Positions 1-11,170 of a stretch of 64,000 bases of DNA are shown here, piece after piece; position 1 is the stretch's first letter, and the number at the start of each line of letters is the position of its first letter. Made by a program: the position numbers and the translations under genes. Under the pieces are notes generated by a model. The model saw only the letters and a list, made by a program, of their open reading frames with translations. It was not told where the DNA came from and did no database searches. The stretch lies in the NCBI GenBank assembly GCA_002835545.1, contig PIZK01000016.1, forward strand, positions 124,001 through 188,000, in the 5' to 3' direction. Source of the DNA: Alteromonadales bacterium alter-6D02 (GTDB lineage Bacteria; Pseudomonadota; Gammaproteobacteria; Enterobacterales; Psychrobiaceae).

Positions 1-1
1 T

Positions 2-661
2 AAACAAGTTGATGGTGTAGCTGCTCTTCTAGAAGTTAACTGTCAAACTGACTTCGTAGCTAAAGATGCTAGCTTCTTAGCGTTCGCTAACGAAGTTGCT
101 GACGCTGCTATCGCTGAAAAACTTTCTATCGAAGCTCTACAAGAGAAATTCGAAGAAACTCGTATTCAGTTAGTTGCTAAAATTGGCGAAAACATGAACA
201 TCCGTCGTGTTGAATACGTTGAAGGTGCTGCATTAGCTTCTTACCGTCACGGTGAGCGCATCGGTGTTGTTGTTGCTGGTGAAGCTGACGAAGAAACTCT
301 AAAGCACGTTGCAATGCACGTTGCTGCTTCTAGCCCAGAATTCGTAAACCCAGAAGATGTTCCTGCTGAAGTTGTTGAGCGTGAGCGTAAACTTCAAATC
401 GAAATCGCGATGAATGAAGGCAAGCCTGCTGAAATCGCTGAGAAGATGGTTGCTGGTCGTATGAAGAAGTTCACTGGTGAAGTTTCTCTTACTGGTCAAG
501 CGTTCATCATGGAACCAAAGCAAACTGTTGGTCAAATTCTTAAAGCTAAGAACGCATCAGTTTCTACGTTCGTTCGCCTAGAAGTTGGTGAAGGTATCGA
601 GAAGAAAGAAGAAGATTTCGCTGCTGAAGTAGAAGCGCAAATCGCTGCATCTAAGCAGTAA
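2..661 (+). CDS. tsf: Translation elongation factor Ts (EF-Ts), 5' end missing
   Basis: EF-Ts is the guanine-nucleotide exchange factor that regenerates EF-Tu-GTP in the cytoplasm. The open frame runs in from the left edge and ends in TAA at 659-661, giving the last 219 residues of a protein that is about 283-290 aa in relatives. The highly conserved core QTDFVAK lies near residue 15 of the fragment, followed by the dimerisation/coiled-coil region and a C-terminal module. The start codon and N-terminal UBA-like domain are outside the window; rpsB is expected just upstream. Codon use (GCT, CGT, GAA, AAC) is strongly biased, as in a highly expressed gene. A strong terminator follows. The assignment is secure. 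Confidence 0.97.
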   Translation, partial: KQVDGVAALLEVNCQTDFVAKDASFLAFANEVADAAIAEKLSIEALQEKFEETRIQLVAKIGENMNIRRVEYVEGAALASYRHGERIGVVVAGEADEETLKHVAMHVAASSPEFVNPEDVPAEVVERERKLQIEIAMNEGKPAEIAEKMVAGRMKKFTGEVSLTGQAFIMEPKQTVGQILKAKNASVSTFVRLEVGEGIEKKEEDFAAEVEAQIAASKQ

Positions 662-691
662 TTCTTTTGATGCATTAATTCGTTAATGCCT

Positions 692-726
692 AAAAAAAGA
701 CCGTGGCTTTGGCTGCGGTCTTTTTT
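692..726 (+). terminator. Rho-independent terminator after tsf
   Basis: AAAAAAGACCG pairs with CGGTCTTTTTT around a loop of about 12 nt, giving a GC-rich stem base and a six-T tail. It lies 30 nt after the tsf stop and separates the rpsB-tsf transcript from pyrH. Confidence 0.9.
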
Positions 727-860
727 AACTGTCAGGGCTACGATTAATTTAATTTTTTATATTTAATTTGACCTATATTGAGTATTAAAACTTAAATTAA
801 GCGTACACTACGTAGAATCAAAACTTAGTGAACGTATCTAAACACGCAAGGGTAAATAAA

Positions 861-1595
861 ATGACTGCAAATCCAAAACCGGCTTATCGTCGTATTCTTT
901 TAAAACTTAGTGGTGAAGCGCTTGTTGGCGAACAAGGTTTTGGCATTGACCCAAAAGTTCTTGATCGCATGGCGCAAGAAATCAAAGAGTTACAAGAGTT
1001 AGGCGTACAAGTGGGTATCGTTCTAGGAGGAGGTAATATCTTCCGTGGCGAGGGCTTAGCAGAAGCAGGGATGAATCGTGTTGTTGGTGACCAAATGGGT
1101 ATGTTAGCAACAGTAATGAATGGTTTAGCAATGCGTGATGCGCTGCACCGTGCTTATGTTAATGCTCGTTTAATGTCAGCTGTTGACTTAAAAGGTGTAT
1201 GTGACTCATACAACTGGGCTGGTGCAATCAGCCAATTGAAAGAAGGGCGTGTAGTGATTTTCTCTGCAGGCACAGGTAACCCATTCTTTACTACCGACTC
1301 TGCGGCGTGTTTACGTGGTATCGAGATTGAAGCAGATGTTGTGTTAAAAGGCACTAAAGTCGATGGTGTTTACTCTGATGATCCAGTGAAAAATCCGGAA
1401 GCAGAAATGTACCGCGAACTAGATTACTCAACAGTTTTAGAAAAAGAATTAAAAGTAATGGATTTAAGTGCATTCACGTTAGCGCGTGACCACAATATGC
1501 CAATTAAAGTATTCAACATGAATAAGCCTGGTGCACTTCGCAGTGTAATTATGGGTGATGATGTTGGTACACTTATTACTAAATGCGACAAGTAA
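861..1595 (+). CDS. pyrH: UMP kinase
   Basis: Phosphorylates UMP to UDP with ATP in pyrimidine nucleotide synthesis; a cytoplasmic hexamer of the amino-acid kinase family. The 244-aa product shows the family landmarks in order: [11 protein letters not shown] near the N-terminus, the glycine-rich [30 protein letters not shown], and [13 protein letters not shown]-like [19 protein letters not shown], then [10 protein letters not shown] near the end. The frame is open to an ATG at 828, but the start at 861 is preferred: AAGGG lies about 8 nt upstream and the protein then begins like known PyrH (E. coli 241 aa). It sits between the tsf terminator and frr, so it is probably the first gene of the next transcription unit. 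Confidence 0.97.
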   Translation: MTANPKPAYRRILLKLSGEALVGEQGFGIDPKVLDRMAQEIKELQELGVQVGIVLGGGNIFRGEGLAEAGMNRVVGDQMGMLATVMNGLAMRDALHRAYVNARLMSAVDLKGVCDSYNWAGAISQLKEGRVVIFSAGTGNPFFTTDSAACLRGIEIEADVVLKGTKVDGVYSDDPVKNPEAEMYRELDYSTVLEKELKVMDLSAFTLARDHNMPIKVFNMNKPGALRSVIMGDDVGTLITKCDK

Positions 1596-1623
1596 TCAAT
1601 AAATTATAATAGGAAAATTTACT

Positions 1624-2181
1624 GTGATTAATGAAATTAAAGATGATGCAGCGACACGAATGGGCAAAAGCGTTGAGTCGTTAAAGCTGCAAATGCAAAA
1701 AGTGCGTACTGGTCGTGCTCACCCAAGCCTATTAGACTCAATTACTGTTCCTTATTACGGTGCAGAAACGCCATTAAACCAAGTTGGTAATGTTGGTGTT
1801 GGTGATGCTCGTACATTAACAATTACTGTTTTTGATAGCACGATGATCGCTGCTGTTGAAAAAGCGATTATGAGCTCAGATCTTGGCTTAAACCCTAACT
1901 CTGCAGGTGCATTAATTCGTATTCCACTACCTCCATTAACGGAAGAACGTCGTAAAGATTTAATTAAAGTTGTTCGTGGTGAAGCTGAAAAAGGCCGTGT
2001 TGCTGTTCGTAACATTCGTCGTGATGCTAACGGTGATATTAAATCGTTAGAAAAAGAAAAAGAAGTGGGTGAAGACGAAGCGCGTAAAGGCGAAGAGCAA
2101 ATTCAAGAGCTAACTAACAAGTACATCAAAGAGATGGATGCGTTATTAGCAGAAAAAGAAGCTGAATTATTAGAGGTTTAA
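1624..2181 (+). CDS. frr: Ribosome recycling factor
   Basis: Splits post-termination ribosomes together with EF-G. The 185-aa length equals E. coli RRF. Conserved stretches are [13 protein letters not shown] (about residues 27-39), [11 protein letters not shown], the basic [13 protein letters not shown] and VRNIRRDAN, all in the two-domain tRNA-mimic fold. The start is GTG at 1624, with AGGA about 9 nt upstream; no ATG fits the family N-terminus. It lies 28 nt after pyrH, the usual gene order. Confidence 0.97.
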   Translation: MINEIKDDAATRMGKSVESLKLQMQKVRTGRAHPSLLDSITVPYYGAETPLNQVGNVGVGDARTLTITVFDSTMIAAVEKAIMSSDLGLNPNSAGALIRIPLPPLTEERRKDLIKVVRGEAEKGRVAVRNIRRDANGDIKSLEKEKEVGEDEARKGEEQIQELTNKYIKEMDALLAEKEAELLEV

Positions 2182-2185
2182 TAAC

Positions 2186-2214
2186 ATAGCAATAACCGCT
2201 TGGTTTATTGCTAT
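2186..2214 (+). terminator. Hairpin after frr, possible weak terminator
   Basis: ATAGCAATAA and TTATTGCTAT form a perfect 10-bp stem around a 9-nt loop, 4 nt after the frr stop. No uninterrupted T-run follows, so it may be an attenuating or 3'-end stabilising structure rather than a full terminator. Confidence 0.45.
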
Positions 2215-2320
2215 ATTAGTTATTTAACATCTCTAGTTTCAAACGCTGTGTCAGGTTATACTACACGGCGTTTGTGTTACTAAGGCTGGAATGCCTTAGG
2301 TTGTTGTTTATGGAGTTTTA

Positions 2321-3073
2321 ATGAGCACAGAGTTAAAATCTCAATTGCTGAACAGTGGTAACCTGCCTTCTCATGTTGCAATTATTATGGACGGTAATGG
2401 CCGTTGGGCGGTTCGCCAAGGTAAACGACGAGTCATGGGACATAAGGCTGGTGTTGAGATGGTGCGCGAATCAGTTAAGCTGGCCAGTGAATTAAAACTT
2501 GGTGCGTTAACCTTATTTGCTTTTAGTAGTGAGAATTGGCGGCGTCCTGCAGAAGAAGTGTCAGTACTCATGGAGCTATTTTTCACAGTCTTATCTCGTG
2601 AAGTGAAACGCCTAAACAGAAATAATGTCAAACTACAGGTGATTGGTGATACCTGTCGTTTTAGTGATCGCTTGCGCAATAAAATTGCAAAAGCAGAAGA
2701 ATTGACTGCCAATAATACTGGACTTGTTCTAAGTATTGCGGCGAATTATGGTGGCCGCTGGGATATCACTCAAGCATGCCAACAGCTTGCAACGAAGGTT
2801 GCAGATGGACAAATGGCAGCTTCTGATATTACTGAAGAGCTAATCAATCAACATACCTGTACCGCACAATTACCTGAATTGGACTTAATGATTCGTTCAG
2901 GGGGTGATTGTCGAATTAGTAATTTCTTGCTGTGGCAATCCGCTTATACTGAATTGTATTTCACTGATACTTTATGGCCCGACTTTAATGAAGCTGAATT
3001 TTTAACCGCATTGGCTAAATTTGCTGATGTAGAGCGTCGTTTTGGCTGCACCAGTGAACAGGTTTCATCTTAA
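2321..3073 (+). CDS. uppS: Undecaprenyl diphosphate synthase (cis-prenyltransferase)
   Basis: Extends farnesyl diphosphate with isopentenyl diphosphate units in cis to make the C55 lipid carrier for peptidoglycan and O-antigen. The 250-aa protein has [10 protein letters not shown] (catalytic Asp, about residue 24), the GH..G segment, FAFSSENW, and the C-terminal [15 protein letters not shown] followed by AYTELYF. The family usually has RTGGE/RTSGE at the first part of that motif; here it is RSGGD, a mild variation. Preceded by TGGAG about 6 nt from the ATG. The 140-nt gap from frr could hold a promoter. Confidence 0.96.
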   Translation: MSTELKSQLLNSGNLPSHVAIIMDGNGRWAVRQGKRRVMGHKAGVEMVRESVKLASELKLGALTLFAFSSENWRRPAEEVSVLMELFFTVLSREVKRLNRNNVKLQVIGDTCRFSDRLRNKIAKAEELTANNTGLVLSIAANYGGRWDITQACQQLATKVADGQMAASDITEELINQHTCTAQLPELDLMIRSGGDCRISNFLLWQSAYTELYFTDTLWPDFNEAEFLTALAKFADVERRFGCTSEQVSS

Positions 3074-3101
3074 ATAATAATAATTAGAAAAGGGTAGTAG
3101 T

Positions 3102-3986
3102 TTGTTAAAACAACGTATAATAACGGCATTAATCCTAGCTCCTCTAGCCTTGGCTGCTGTCTTCTATTTACCTCTAGGTTTATTCCCTATATTTGCGGCA
3201 ATAGTTGCCGTCATTGGTGCTTGGGAGTGGGGAGCGTTTATTCCAGCTCATGATCAGCAGCCTGCTGAGCCATCCATGACCAAAATCCATCGAATAATTT
3301 TTTCTATTACTATGCTAATGTTAATCGGCAGCTTCTCTGTACTAGTACCGATTGATAAAATATGGCTTCATGGCCAAATGCACCCTATCTATGAAGCGGC
3401 ATTGATCATCGCTGCAGCTTGGTGGTTATTCAGTACGGTGATGGTGTTTTTGTACCCTAAGGGACAAGGCTTTTGGCAGCAAAGTGCGTTTTATAAAGGT
3501 TTGTTTGGTCAGTTGACCTTGATTCCATTTTGGATAGGCTTAGTGACACTACGCAGTTACGGTTACAACAATGACCCGATGCTAGGTGGTTTCTTAATTT
3601 TGGCTATCTTTGGTATCGTGTGGGGTGCGGATATAGGTGCTTATTTTGTTGGGCGTCAATTTGGTCAACGAAAGCTTATGCCAAATGTGAGTCCAGGTAA
3701 GACGCTTGAAGGCATGATGGGCGGGCTTGTCGCTGCATTATTGACAGTCGCTGCTTCTCATAGTTTCTTCTATAACATTGAGCTTTTACCTCTAATGTTA
3801 CTTGGACTGATCACCGCACTAGCTTCTGTCTTTGGTGACCTTAGCGAGAGCATGTACAAGCGAAGTAGTGGTATTAAAGATAGCGGAACGATTTTACCTG
3901 GTCATGGTGGTGTTCTTGATCGCATTGATAGCTTAACCGCCGCGGTACCTTTATTCGCGTTAGGTTATTTCTTCTTGGTGGCCTGA
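3102..3986 (+). CDS. cdsA: Phosphatidate cytidylyltransferase (CDP-diacylglycerol synthase)
   Basis: Makes CDP-diacylglycerol from phosphatidic acid and CTP, the branch point of phospholipid synthesis, in the inner membrane. The 294-aa protein is strongly hydrophobic with about seven to eight membrane segments. The family signature is complete near the C-terminus: [13 protein letters not shown], then [20 protein letters not shown] lies before it. The start is TTG at 3102 with AAAAGGG about 9 nt upstream. It overlaps dxr by one base, suggesting translational coupling. Confidence 0.96.
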   Translation: MLKQRIITALILAPLALAAVFYLPLGLFPIFAAIVAVIGAWEWGAFIPAHDQQPAEPSMTKIHRIIFSITMLMLIGSFSVLVPIDKIWLHGQMHPIYEAALIIAAAWWLFSTVMVFLYPKGQGFWQQSAFYKGLFGQLTLIPFWIGLVTLRSYGYNNDPMLGGFLILAIFGIVWGADIGAYFVGRQFGQRKLMPNVSPGKTLEGMMGGLVAALLTVAASHSFFYNIELLPLMLLGLITALASVFGDLSESMYKRSSGIKDSGTILPGHGGVLDRIDSLTAAVPLFALGYFFLVA

Positions 3987-5185
3987 TGAAACAACAAATG
4001 CTGACAATACTGGGGGCTACTGGCTCAATTGGCACCAGTACGCTAGATGTTATTCGTCTTAACCCTAAACGTTATGGCGTCTTTGCGTTAGCAGCTCAGC
4101 AAAGCGCTGCTAAGATGCAGGTATTATGCGAAGAGTTTAACCCACAGTATGCTGTGTTAGTTGATGAAACTGCGGCGGAACAATTGCGCAAGCAGTTACC
4201 GTCAAGTTGCAGCACTAAGGTTCTGAGCGGTGTCGATGCTTTATGTGAAGTGAGCGCTGATGAGCATGTTGATACCGTTATGGCAGCTATTGTTGGTGCA
4301 GCGGGGTTATTACCAACATTAAGTGCTATTCGTGCGAATAAACGGGTTTTGCTTGCGAATAAAGAAGCGCTAGTAATGACCGGACAATTGTTTATTGAAG
4401 AGCTTCGAAATTCAACAGCAACCTTACTGCCTGTTGATAGTGAACACAATGCTATCTTTCAAGCATTACCTACTTTAGCTCAACAACAGTTAGGTTATTG
4501 TCCGCTTAATGAGTTAGGGGTGAGTAAGTTATTGCTAACTGGCTCAGGTGGCCCATTTTTGCAAACAGACTTAGCACAACTAAAACACATGACACCACAA
4601 CAAGCATGCGCTCACCCGAATTGGTCGATGGGACAGAAAATTTCTGTTGATTCGGCAACGATGATGAATAAAGGCTTAGAGTACATTGAAGCTCGCTGGT
4701 TGTTTGATACCCAAAAAGATCAAATCGAAGTAGTTGTTCATCCGCAAAGTGTTATTCATTCTATGGTTCAGTACATTGATGGCTCTGTTATTGCTCAAAT
4801 GGGCTTGCCAGATATGCGAACCCCGATAGCCTATAGCATGGCGTACCCTGAACGTATTGACTCTGGTGTCAAAGCACTAGACTTCTTTGCAACCAAAGAT
4901 TTTACTTTTGTTGAACCTGACTTTGAGCGCTTTCCGTGTTTAAAGTTAGCTATTGATGCGTGTTATCAAGGACAAAGTGCAACAACGGCATTAAATGCGG
5001 CTAATGAAATTAGTGTAGCGGCTTTTTTAGCAAAACGAATTGGCTTTACTGACATTGCTTCAGTCAATCAGCTAGTACTTGACCGTTTAGCGAGTGAGAG
5101 TGCGAAGTGTATTGATAGCGTGCTAGATATTGATCGTCGCGCACGAGCAGTTGCACAACAGTTATTAACTCAAGGGACTCGTTAA
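3986..5185 (+). CDS. dxr: 1-deoxy-D-xylulose 5-phosphate reductoisomerase
   Basis: Second step of the MEP isoprenoid pathway: converts DXP to MEP with NADPH and a divalent metal. It supplies the isoprenoid precursors that uppS polymerises. The 399-aa protein has the NADPH-binding [13 protein letters not shown] at the N-terminus, LANKEALV, the metal-binding LPVDSEHNA (Asp/Glu ligands about residues 150-153), and [13 protein letters not shown]. It overlaps its neighbours by one base on both sides (TGATG with cdsA, TAATG with rseP). Confidence 0.97.
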   Translation: MKQQMLTILGATGSIGTSTLDVIRLNPKRYGVFALAAQQSAAKMQVLCEEFNPQYAVLVDETAAEQLRKQLPSSCSTKVLSGVDALCEVSADEHVDTVMAAIVGAAGLLPTLSAIRANKRVLLANKEALVMTGQLFIEELRNSTATLLPVDSEHNAIFQALPTLAQQQLGYCPLNELGVSKLLLTGSGGPFLQTDLAQLKHMTPQQACAHPNWSMGQKISVDSATMMNKGLEYIEARWLFDTQKDQIEVVVHPQSVIHSMVQYIDGSVIAQMGLPDMRTPIAYSMAYPERIDSGVKALDFFATKDFTFVEPDFERFPCLKLAIDACYQGQSATTALNAANEISVAAFLAKRIGFTDIASVNQLVLDRLASESAKCIDSVLDIDRRARAVAQQLLTQGTR

Positions 5186-6540
5186 TGCTTTCTATCTTGT
5201 GGACCCTCCTTTCTTTTGTTGTTGCGTTAGGTATTTTAGTTGCGATTCATGAGTTTGGACATTTTTGGGTAGCGAGGCGTTGCGGCGTAACCGTTCAACG
5301 CTTTTCAATTGGCTTTGGTAAAGTGCTTTGGCGTAAGGTGGGGCAAGATGGTACGGAGTATGTCATTGCCGCGATCCCGCTTGGTGGTTATGTCAAAATG
5401 CTCGACGAGCGTGTTGATGAGGTCAGTGCCGATCAACTTGAAGGGGCGTTCAACCGTAAGCCAGTTTTATCACGAATTGCTATTGTAGCTGCTGGCCCCA
5501 TCGCGAACTTTATATTTGCCATTTTTGCTTTCTGGTTAATGTATTTAATTGGTGTGAGTGCAGTAAAGCCGATTGTTGGTGAGATTAAACCACAATCGAT
5601 TGCTGCTGTAGCAGGAATTGAACAGGGGCAAGAGATTGTCGCTATTAACGGTGATGCAACTGAGCACTGGCAGGAAGTCAATTTAGCATTAGTCGGTTTG
5701 ATCGGAAACACTGAAGCTACAATTACAGTTACTGAGCCCGGTCGAAGTGCAACAATCGTTAAGCGATTAGATTTATCCAAATGGGACTTTGATCCTGAGA
5801 CTCAAGGTCCCGTGCGCTCCCTTGGCTTAGTTCCATTCTATCCGGAGCCAACTAAGGTGTTAGCTGGCGTGGAGGCTGGTTCACCTGCAGATTTGGCCGG
5901 CTTAATGGTTGGAGATACCTTAGTAACCCTAAACGGGGTGAAAATTGAGCGATGGCAAGAGTTCGTAACATTAATTCAACAAAGCCATGGAACTTCTAGT
6001 ACACTGACCTATCAAAGAAACGGTAACACATTCAGTACAACGCTTGTGCCACAAAAGAAGCAAACCGCAGATGGTCGTATTTATGGCTATGCGGGGGTAA
6101 CGCCTACAGCTACGCCTTGGCCTGAGCAATATCAAATCACCTATGATTTAGGGCCAATAGATGCCTTAGTCGTTGGTGCTGAAAAAACCTGGCAATTAAT
6201 GGATTTAAGTATCGCCATGTTAGGTAAGTTACTGACTGGTGATATTTCAGTGAAAAACTTAAGTGGACCGATATCAATCGCGCAAGGTGCAGGTCAAAGT
6301 GCATCTTATGGTGTTGTTGCTTTTTTAGGCTTTTTAGCCTTGATTAGTGTTAATTTGGGAATAATTAACTTATTACCACTGCCTGTACTTGATGGTGGCC
6401 ACTTGATGTATTACTTTATAGAACTTTTAACTGGCAAGCCCGTGCCAGAAAAAATACAGGAAGTAGGTTTTCGAATTGGTGCCGCGCTTTTGTTTATGCT
6501 AATGAGCATAGCGATTTTTAATGATTTTACTCGACTGTAA
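5185..6540 (+). CDS. rseP: Site-2 zinc metalloprotease RseP
   Basis: Inner-membrane intramembrane protease that cleaves anti-sigma factor RseA during the sigma-E envelope stress response and clears signal peptides. The 451-aa length matches E. coli RseP (450). The HEFGH zinc motif is at residues 22-26 in the first membrane segment. Two PDZ domains occupy roughly residues 120-300; the C-terminal NLLPLPVLDGG supplies the third zinc ligand near residue 402. It lies directly upstream of bamA, the usual order, which ties protease and outer-membrane assembly together. Confidence 0.97.
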   Translation: MLSILWTLLSFVVALGILVAIHEFGHFWVARRCGVTVQRFSIGFGKVLWRKVGQDGTEYVIAAIPLGGYVKMLDERVDEVSADQLEGAFNRKPVLSRIAIVAAGPIANFIFAIFAFWLMYLIGVSAVKPIVGEIKPQSIAAVAGIEQGQEIVAINGDATEHWQEVNLALVGLIGNTEATITVTEPGRSATIVKRLDLSKWDFDPETQGPVRSLGLVPFYPEPTKVLAGVEAGSPADLAGLMVGDTLVTLNGVKIERWQEFVTLIQQSHGTSSTLTYQRNGNTFSTTLVPQKKQTADGRIYGYAGVTPTATPWPEQYQITYDLGPIDALVVGAEKTWQLMDLSIAMLGKLLTGDISVKNLSGPISIAQGAGQSASYGVVAFLGFLALISVNLGIINLLPLPVLDGGHLMYYFIELLTGKPVPEKIQEVGFRIGAALLFMLMSIAIFNDFTRL

Positions 6541-6576
6541 AGCTGTCGAATAATAAGGATAACAAAATACAGCATT

Positions 6577-9054
6577 ATGAAGTTTTCTAAGCTTTTGGCA
6601 CCTATTGCCTTATTGGGAGCTAGTTTTAGCTCGATAGCCGCAGAACCATTTACGGTTACTGATATTCGAATTGACGGACTACAACGTGTCGCGCTAGGTG
6701 CGGCATTACTTAATTTACCAGTTAAAGTGGGCGACACTCTCGATCAGGTTGCTGTGCAGCGAATGATTAAATCTCTGTATGCATCAACAAACTTTGATGA
6801 CATTCAGGTTTTTCGTGATGGTGGCCTATTAATTTTAAAAGTTAAAGAGCGTTCAACAATTGCGTCGATTAACTTTGAGGGTAATAAAGATCTAAAAGAT
6901 GAACAGTTAAATGAAAGCCTAGGCGGTCAAGGTATTCGTATTGGCGAGACGCTCGACCGAACAATTTTAACTGAAATAGAAAAAGGCCTCGAAGACTTCT
7001 ATTTTGGTGTTGGTAAGTATTCCGCAGATGTTGAAGCAACGATTACTCAATTAGCGCGTAACCGTGTAGAGCTAAACTTCAATTTTAAAGAAGGCGATGC
7101 CGCAGATATCGAACAAATTAACTTGGTCGGTAACAGTATTTTTAGTGATGAAGAACTAAAAGATCAGTTTGAGTTAACTGACTACACCGCTTGGTGGAAT
7201 TTGTTTGGTGAACGTCGATACCAAAAACAAAAACTGCAAGGTGATTTAGAGACGCTAGAGTCATTCTATAAAGACCGTGGTTATATTCGTTTTAAAGTAG
7301 ACAGCACTCAAGTTTCTATGACACCTAATAAAAAGGGGCTATATATCACCTTGAACCTTGATGAAGGTGAGGTATATAAAGTTAGTGATGTAAACTTAAT
7401 TGGTGATATTGAGAAATACCGAGAGGTATTGGAGCAATTAGTTCCGATTAAAGAAGGCAGCAATTACAGCGGTGCGGAAGTGACTTATGTTGAGGAGCGT
7501 ATCTCACGTTTCCTTGGGCGTTATGGTTATGCTTATCCAAAAGTAACGACATTTCCCGATGTAAATGATGAAACTAAAGAAGTCGTTCTAAACTTTAATA
7601 TTGAGCCTGGTAAACGAGTTTATGTTAATGAAATTCGTTTTAATGGTAACAGTACTACAGAAGACGAAGTTCTACGCCGAGAGATGCGTCAATTAGAAGG
7701 TTCTTGGTTAAATAACCAATCACTGGACAGCTCTAAAGCATACTTAAACCGTTTAGGCTTCTTTGAGAATGTCGAAACTGAAGTTATCCCTGTTGCAGGT
7801 TCGGACGATCTTGTTGATGTTGAAGTGAATGTAACTGAACAACCTTCAGGTTCTTTTAACGCGGGTGTAGGTTACGGTAGTTACGGAGGCTTAAACCTTC
7901 AATTAGGCGTTCAGCAAAATAATTTCCTAGGTACGGGTAACCGTGTTGGTTTGAACTTTAATACGAATAAGTTCTCAAAGAACATTAACCTTTCGTATCG
8001 TGATCCGTTTTTCACTCATGACGGTATCAGCGCTGGTGCAAATGTTTACTGGTCTGAATACGACGCGGGTCAAGCAAACCTAGAGCAATATAACAATAAA
8101 TCTTATGGTATTGGCTTTGACCTTGGATTCCCTATTAATCCTGTCAGTCGTGTTTCTCTAGGTGTCGCATTTAGGCACAGTGATATTTCAGAACTTAATA
8201 CCTACGAACAAATAAAACCGTTTTATGATGTTTATGGTAGTGATGGTGATGGTAATATTGCGTTTGACAATTTTGAAATGAGCGCAGGTTGGAGTCGTAC
8301 TACAATTAATCGCGCGACATTCCCAACATCAGGTACATCAACAAACCTTAATGGTAAAATGACGGTGCCTGGCAGTGAGATCCAGTACTTCAAATTATCT
8401 TTTGAGAATCGCCACTATATTCCGTTAACGCGAGACCATAGCTTCTCCTTCATGAGTAAGGTACGCCTAGGTTATGGTAACGGTTATGGGGAAGTTGATG
8501 GGCATGATCATCTGTATGCCTTTAATGAAAACTTCCGTGCCGGTGGCAGTGGTACACTGCGTGGTTTTAAAGCGAATACCATTGGACCAAAAGCAATCTA
8601 CTTATTTGGTTCGCCTGAACAAGGTCCTGGTAACCCAATTGATATTATTGATGGCCAAAACCCACCTATTTATGGTGATCCAAATAGTGTTAGTATCAAT
8701 AAATACAGTTCTATAGGTGGTAATGCAATGGCATTAGCAACTATGGAGTTATTTGTGCCAACCCCATTTTTAGATGAAGGTGCGGCCAACTCGGTTAGAA
8801 CTAGCCTATTTGTTGAAGCTGGTAATGTTTGGGATACAGAGTTTAATTATGACGATTACCGCTCACTCCCAGCAGATGAGTTTGATAAGATTTATGATTA
8901 TGCCGACGCTAGTGAGTTCCGGGCATCTTACGGTATCTCAGTACAATGGCTATCGCCAATGGGACCAATGGTGTTTAGTTTAGCCCGTCCATTACGTGAG
9001 GTTAAGGGTGATAACCTAGAAGTGTTCTCATTTAATATTGGAACAACTTTCTAA
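6577..9054 (+). CDS. bamA: Outer-membrane protein assembly factor BamA
   Basis: Central Omp85-family component of the BAM complex, which folds beta-barrel proteins into the outer membrane. The 825-aa product has a signal peptide of about 21 residues ending SSIAA, five POTRA repeats to about residue 425, then a 16-strand barrel. The barrel contains the lid-lock element TLRGF and ends FNIGTTF with the terminal Phe expected of an outer-membrane barrel. E. coli BamA is 810 aa. It is followed by its periplasmic chaperone skp. Confidence 0.97.
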   Translation: MKFSKLLAPIALLGASFSSIAAEPFTVTDIRIDGLQRVALGAALLNLPVKVGDTLDQVAVQRMIKSLYASTNFDDIQVFRDGGLLILKVKERSTIASINFEGNKDLKDEQLNESLGGQGIRIGETLDRTILTEIEKGLEDFYFGVGKYSADVEATITQLARNRVELNFNFKEGDAADIEQINLVGNSIFSDEELKDQFELTDYTAWWNLFGERRYQKQKLQGDLETLESFYKDRGYIRFKVDSTQVSMTPNKKGLYITLNLDEGEVYKVSDVNLIGDIEKYREVLEQLVPIKEGSNYSGAEVTYVEERISRFLGRYGYAYPKVTTFPDVNDETKEVVLNFNIEPGKRVYVNEIRFNGNSTTEDEVLRREMRQLEGSWLNNQSLDSSKAYLNRLGFFENVETEVIPVAGSDDLVDVEVNVTEQPSGSFNAGVGYGSYGGLNLQLGVQQNNFLGTGNRVGLNFNTNKFSKNINLSYRDPFFTHDGISAGANVYWSEYDAGQANLEQYNNKSYGIGFDLGFPINPVSRVSLGVAFRHSDISELNTYEQIKPFYDVYGSDGDGNIAFDNFEMSAGWSRTTINRATFPTSGTSTNLNGKMTVPGSEIQYFKLSFENRHYIPLTRDHSFSFMSKVRLGYGNGYGEVDGHDHLYAFNENFRAGGSGTLRGFKANTIGPKAIYLFGSPEQGPGNPIDIIDGQNPPIYGDPNSVSINKYSSIGGNAMALATMELFVPTPFLDEGAANSVRTSLFVEAGNVWDTEFNYDDYRSLPADEFDKIYDYADASEFRASYGISVQWLSPMGPMVFSLARPLREVKGDNLEVFSFNIGTTF

Positions 9055-9135
9055 AATAATTAAAACAATAAAGTTAAAATTCAGGGTAGTGGATCATTAG
9101 AAGATGCGCTACCTAAATATGTTAAGGAGCAAGTT

Positions 9136-9654
9136 TTGAAAAAATTATTAACAGCGGTATCAGTAAGTGCCATGATGGCAAGCGCAACATTTAGTTCAAC
9201 TGCGTTAGCATTTGAACAAAAGATTGGTGTGATTGATATGCCGACTATTTTCCAAAACCTACCGCAACGCGAGCAAGTTGCTAAAAAAATTCAAGGCGAA
9301 TTTAAAGAGCGTATTGAAGAAATCAGAGCTATTACCAAGAAGCAGCAAGGTCTTGTTGATAAGCAGAAGCGCGATGGTGCGTTAATGACGCAACAACAAA
9401 AAATTGATCTAGTGCGTGAAATGGAATCATTAAAGAGTGATTACCAATTAAAAAGTAAAGCGTTAGAAGAAGACGGCCGTCGTCGTGAAGCTGAAGAGCG
9501 TAACAAGCTGCTACTTACAGTTGAAAAAGCAGTGAATAGTATCGCTAAATCAGAAAAATATGACCTTATTTTACAAAGAAATGCTGTTGCTTACATTAGT
9601 AAAAAGCATGATATTTCAGCTAAGGTTATCGAAAAAGTATCTAAATCTAAGTAG
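9136..9654 (+). CDS. skp: Periplasmic chaperone Skp/OmpH
   Basis: Trimeric periplasmic holdase that carries unfolded outer-membrane proteins to BamA. The 172-aa precursor has a signal peptide ending TALA (about residue 25), then the short beta strand IGVIDMPTIFQ, a long charged coiled-coil arm (about residues 55-130) and a C-terminal strand. The start is TTG at 9136, with a very good AAGGAG 6 nt upstream. It lies between bamA and lpxD as in enterobacteria. Confidence 0.95.
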   Translation: MKKLLTAVSVSAMMASATFSSTALAFEQKIGVIDMPTIFQNLPQREQVAKKIQGEFKERIEEIRAITKKQQGLVDKQKRDGALMTQQQKIDLVREMESLKSDYQLKSKALEEDGRRREAEERNKLLLTVEKAVNSIAKSEKYDLILQRNAVAYISKKHDISAKVIEKVSKSK

Positions 9655-9660
9655 CAATTA

Positions 9661-10683
9661 ATGAAACGATATACTCTTGCTGAATTAGCAACTGTTGTAC
9701 AAGCTAAAGTTATTGGAGATGATAAAATTCTCATCTCCAGTATCGCTACGCTAAAATCTGCCCAACCCGGGCAGATTTCTTTTTTATCAAACCCTAAATA
9801 CCGCCATCAGTTAACTGAGTCTAACGCGAGTGCTATAATTGTTAGAGAACAGGATTTAGACGATTATACAGGTGTTGCATTAGTCGTTAGTGATCCTTAT
9901 GTCGCTTATGCAATGCTGGCTCAATTTATGGATCCTACCCCTCTGCCTGCGATTGACATTCATAGTAGTGTTGTTATCGATAAATCTGCAAAAATCGGTA
10001 CAAATGTTAGCATAGCGGCTAATACAGTGATTGAGTCAGGTGTCGTAATCGGGGATAATTGTAGTATTGGAGCCAATTGTTTTATTGGTAAAAATACCAC
10101 CATTGGCGCAGGTTCTAAGCTTTGGTCAAATGTTGCTATCTATCATGAAGTGACAATCGGAGAAGCATGCTTATTTCATGCAGGTGCTGTGATTGGTAGC
10201 GACGGCTTTGGCTTCGCCCCCCATAACGGACAGTGGTTTAAAATACCACAAACTGGTGGCGTGACGATTGGGGCAAACTGTGAAATTGGCGCTGGCACAA
10301 CAGTCGACCGTGGTGCACTAGATGATACGATGATAGGTCAAGGATGTATTATTGATAATCAAGTACATATTGGCCATAACGTTATCCTTGGTCAATATTG
10401 CGCGGTTGCTGGTAACACGGTTTTTGCTGGTAGTAGTTCCATTGGTGATAACTGTATTATTGGCGGCTCTTGTGCGATAAGTGGCCACCTAACGCTATGT
10501 GATGGGGTGACGATCACAGGCATGAGCATGGTAATAAAGAATATTGAAACTCCCGGTGTATACTCATCAGGTATGCCTTCTCAAACAAATCGTGAGTGGC
10601 GTAAAAACGGAGCTAGATATCGTCAACTAGATGATATCGCCAAACGTTTAAAGCAACTTGAAAAGAAATGTAATAACAGCTAA
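9661..10683 (+). CDS. lpxD: UDP-3-O-(3-hydroxyacyl)glucosamine N-acyltransferase
   Basis: Third step of lipid A synthesis: adds the N-linked hydroxyacyl chain to UDP-acyl-glucosamine. The 340-aa protein has the N-terminal uridine-binding domain (about 1-100), then a left-handed beta-helix of hexapeptide repeats such as IGDNCSIGANCFIG. The catalytic His lies in the HIGHNV segment near residue 240, and a C-terminal helical extension is rich in Lys and Arg. It starts 6 nt after the skp stop. Confidence 0.97.
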   Translation: MKRYTLAELATVVQAKVIGDDKILISSIATLKSAQPGQISFLSNPKYRHQLTESNASAIIVREQDLDDYTGVALVVSDPYVAYAMLAQFMDPTPLPAIDIHSSVVIDKSAKIGTNVSIAANTVIESGVVIGDNCSIGANCFIGKNTTIGAGSKLWSNVAIYHEVTIGEACLFHAGAVIGSDGFGFAPHNGQWFKIPQTGGVTIGANCEIGAGTTVDRGALDDTMIGQGCIIDNQVHIGHNVILGQYCAVAGNTVFAGSSSIGDNCIIGGSCAISGHLTLCDGVTITGMSMVIKNIETPGVYSSGMPSQTNREWRKNGARYRQLDDIAKRLKQLEKKCNNS

Positions 10684-10720
10684 TTGACTTGTTATACTTT
10701 TATAATTAGGAATGAAAATT

Positions 10721-11167
10721 TTGTCAAACGAACTATCTACGATCGAAATAAATGAAATTATGGAATTGTTACCACATAGGTATCCTTTTTTACTCATTGA
10801 TAAAGTAGTTGATTTCGAAATAGGTAAAAGCCTGCACGCACGTAAGAACGTGACAATTAATGAACCATTTTTCCAAGGTCACTTTCCAATTAAGCCTATT
10901 ATGCCTGGTGTACTTATTCTTGAAGCTATGGCACAGGCAACGGGCGTACTAGGTTTTAAGACTATTGAAAAAAATGACGACACATTATACTACTTTGCTG
11001 CAATCGATAATGCGCGCTTTAAACAGCCTGTAGTCCCTGGCGATGTTATTGATATTCACGTTGAGTATTTAAAAGAACGTCGTGGCATCGGTAAATTTTA
11101 CTGTGAAGCAAAAGTTGATGGTAAAGTGGTTTGTAGTGCAGATATTATGTGTGCAAGAAAGGACTAA
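10721..11167 (+). CDS. fabZ: 3-hydroxyacyl-ACP dehydratase FabZ
   Basis: Dehydrates 3-hydroxyacyl-ACP in fatty-acid elongation and competes with LpxA for hydroxyacyl-ACP. The hot-dog fold protein has [12 protein letters not shown] and [20 protein letters not shown], with the catalytic His in GHFP and the Glu in LILEAMAQ. Two starts are possible: ATG at 10712 (151 aa) and TTG at 10721 (148 aa). AGGA at 10708-10711 touches the ATG but is 9 nt from the TTG, so TTG is preferred. It lies in the canonical lpxD-fabZ-lpxA-lpxB order. Confidence 0.96.
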   Translation: MSNELSTIEINEIMELLPHRYPFLLIDKVVDFEIGKSLHARKNVTINEPFFQGHFPIKPIMPGVLILEAMAQATGVLGFKTIEKNDDTLYYFAAIDNARFKQPVVPGDVIDIHVEYLKERRGIGKFYCEAKVDGKVVCSADIMCARKD

Positions 11168-11170
11168 GTT

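Noticed and set aside
2371-2712. Open frame of 113 codons on the minus strand, inside uppS
   Set aside because: It is antisense to a conserved gene with complete family motifs, has no ribosome site and no recognisable motif; an artefact of codon bias.
8474-8983. Two Met-rich open frames inside bamA on the same strand
   Set aside because: They are in another frame of the beta-barrel coding region, and the composition reflects repeated GGT/ATG; no family likeness.
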